A stretch of 12,516 nt of DNA, taken from positions 1-12,516 of the forward strand of contig JAQBZS010000105.1 in NCBI GenBank assembly GCA_027622115.1, in the 5' to 3' direction. Shown piece after piece: positions 12,503-12,516 of the stretch (positions are counted from its first letter, which is position 1; every line of letters begins with the position of its first letter). Position numbers and translations under genes: made by a program. A model generated the notes under the pieces. The model was not told the DNA's origin. It was given only the letters and a program-made list of their open reading frames with translations, and ran no database searches. Origin of the DNA: Planctomycetota bacterium. GTDB lineage: Bacteria > Planctomycetota > Planctomycetia > Planctomycetales > Planctomycetaceae.

Positions 12503-12516
12503 AGACGGGGAAAGGC

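Noticed and set aside
1..12516. CRISPR array, rRNA genes, insertion sequence transposase
   Set aside because: I looked for regularly spaced direct repeats, rRNA signature stretches and DDE or IS200-type transposase frames and saw none.

Overview
The window looks like a piece of planctomycete chromosome, probably Pirellulales-like. The signs are a Tat-type DUF1501 protein, a secreted type I sulfatase, a periplasmic PhoA-type alkaline phosphatase, weak or absent Shine-Dalgarno sites, and GC-rich palindromic repeats between genes. No marker gene is present, so this placement is an inference from gene content.

Positions 1 to about 3540 are an accessory, visibly AT-richer segment that reads as part of an integrated mobile element. 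It holds the last 44 residues of a DNA methyltransferase, then a compact minus-strand block. In transcription order this block is an HUH-type replication initiator (3485 to 2664), a complete tyrosine recombinase (2227 to 1328), and a translationally coupled trio of a conserved accessory protein, a CxxCC-containing unknown and a CPPC thioredoxin-fold protein (1269 to 207). Between the initiator and the recombinase I find two small plus-strand reading frames of 44 and 59 codons. They are head to tail, and the start codon of the second sits in a hairpin loop. A perfect 7+7 bp dyad lies in the divergent promoter region. A strong plus-strand intrinsic terminator sits just upstream of the initiator gene, so a plus-strand transcript from the small frames would run antisense through the whole initiator gene.

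Positions 3538 to 4513 carry no convincing gene but several strong palindromes. The element-chromosome junction is probably here.

From 4514 on the DNA is ordinary chromosome: a secreted alkaline phosphatase, a tRNA-Pro(GGG) with its own terminator, L-fuconate dehydratase converging on it, an orphan DUF1501 protein, a membrane-anchored endonuclease/exonuclease/phosphatase-fold protein, and a secreted sulfatase. The L-fuconate dehydratase next to a sulfatase fits breakdown of sulfated, fucose-containing polysaccharide. Two palindromes upstream of the dehydratase gene suggest repressor control.
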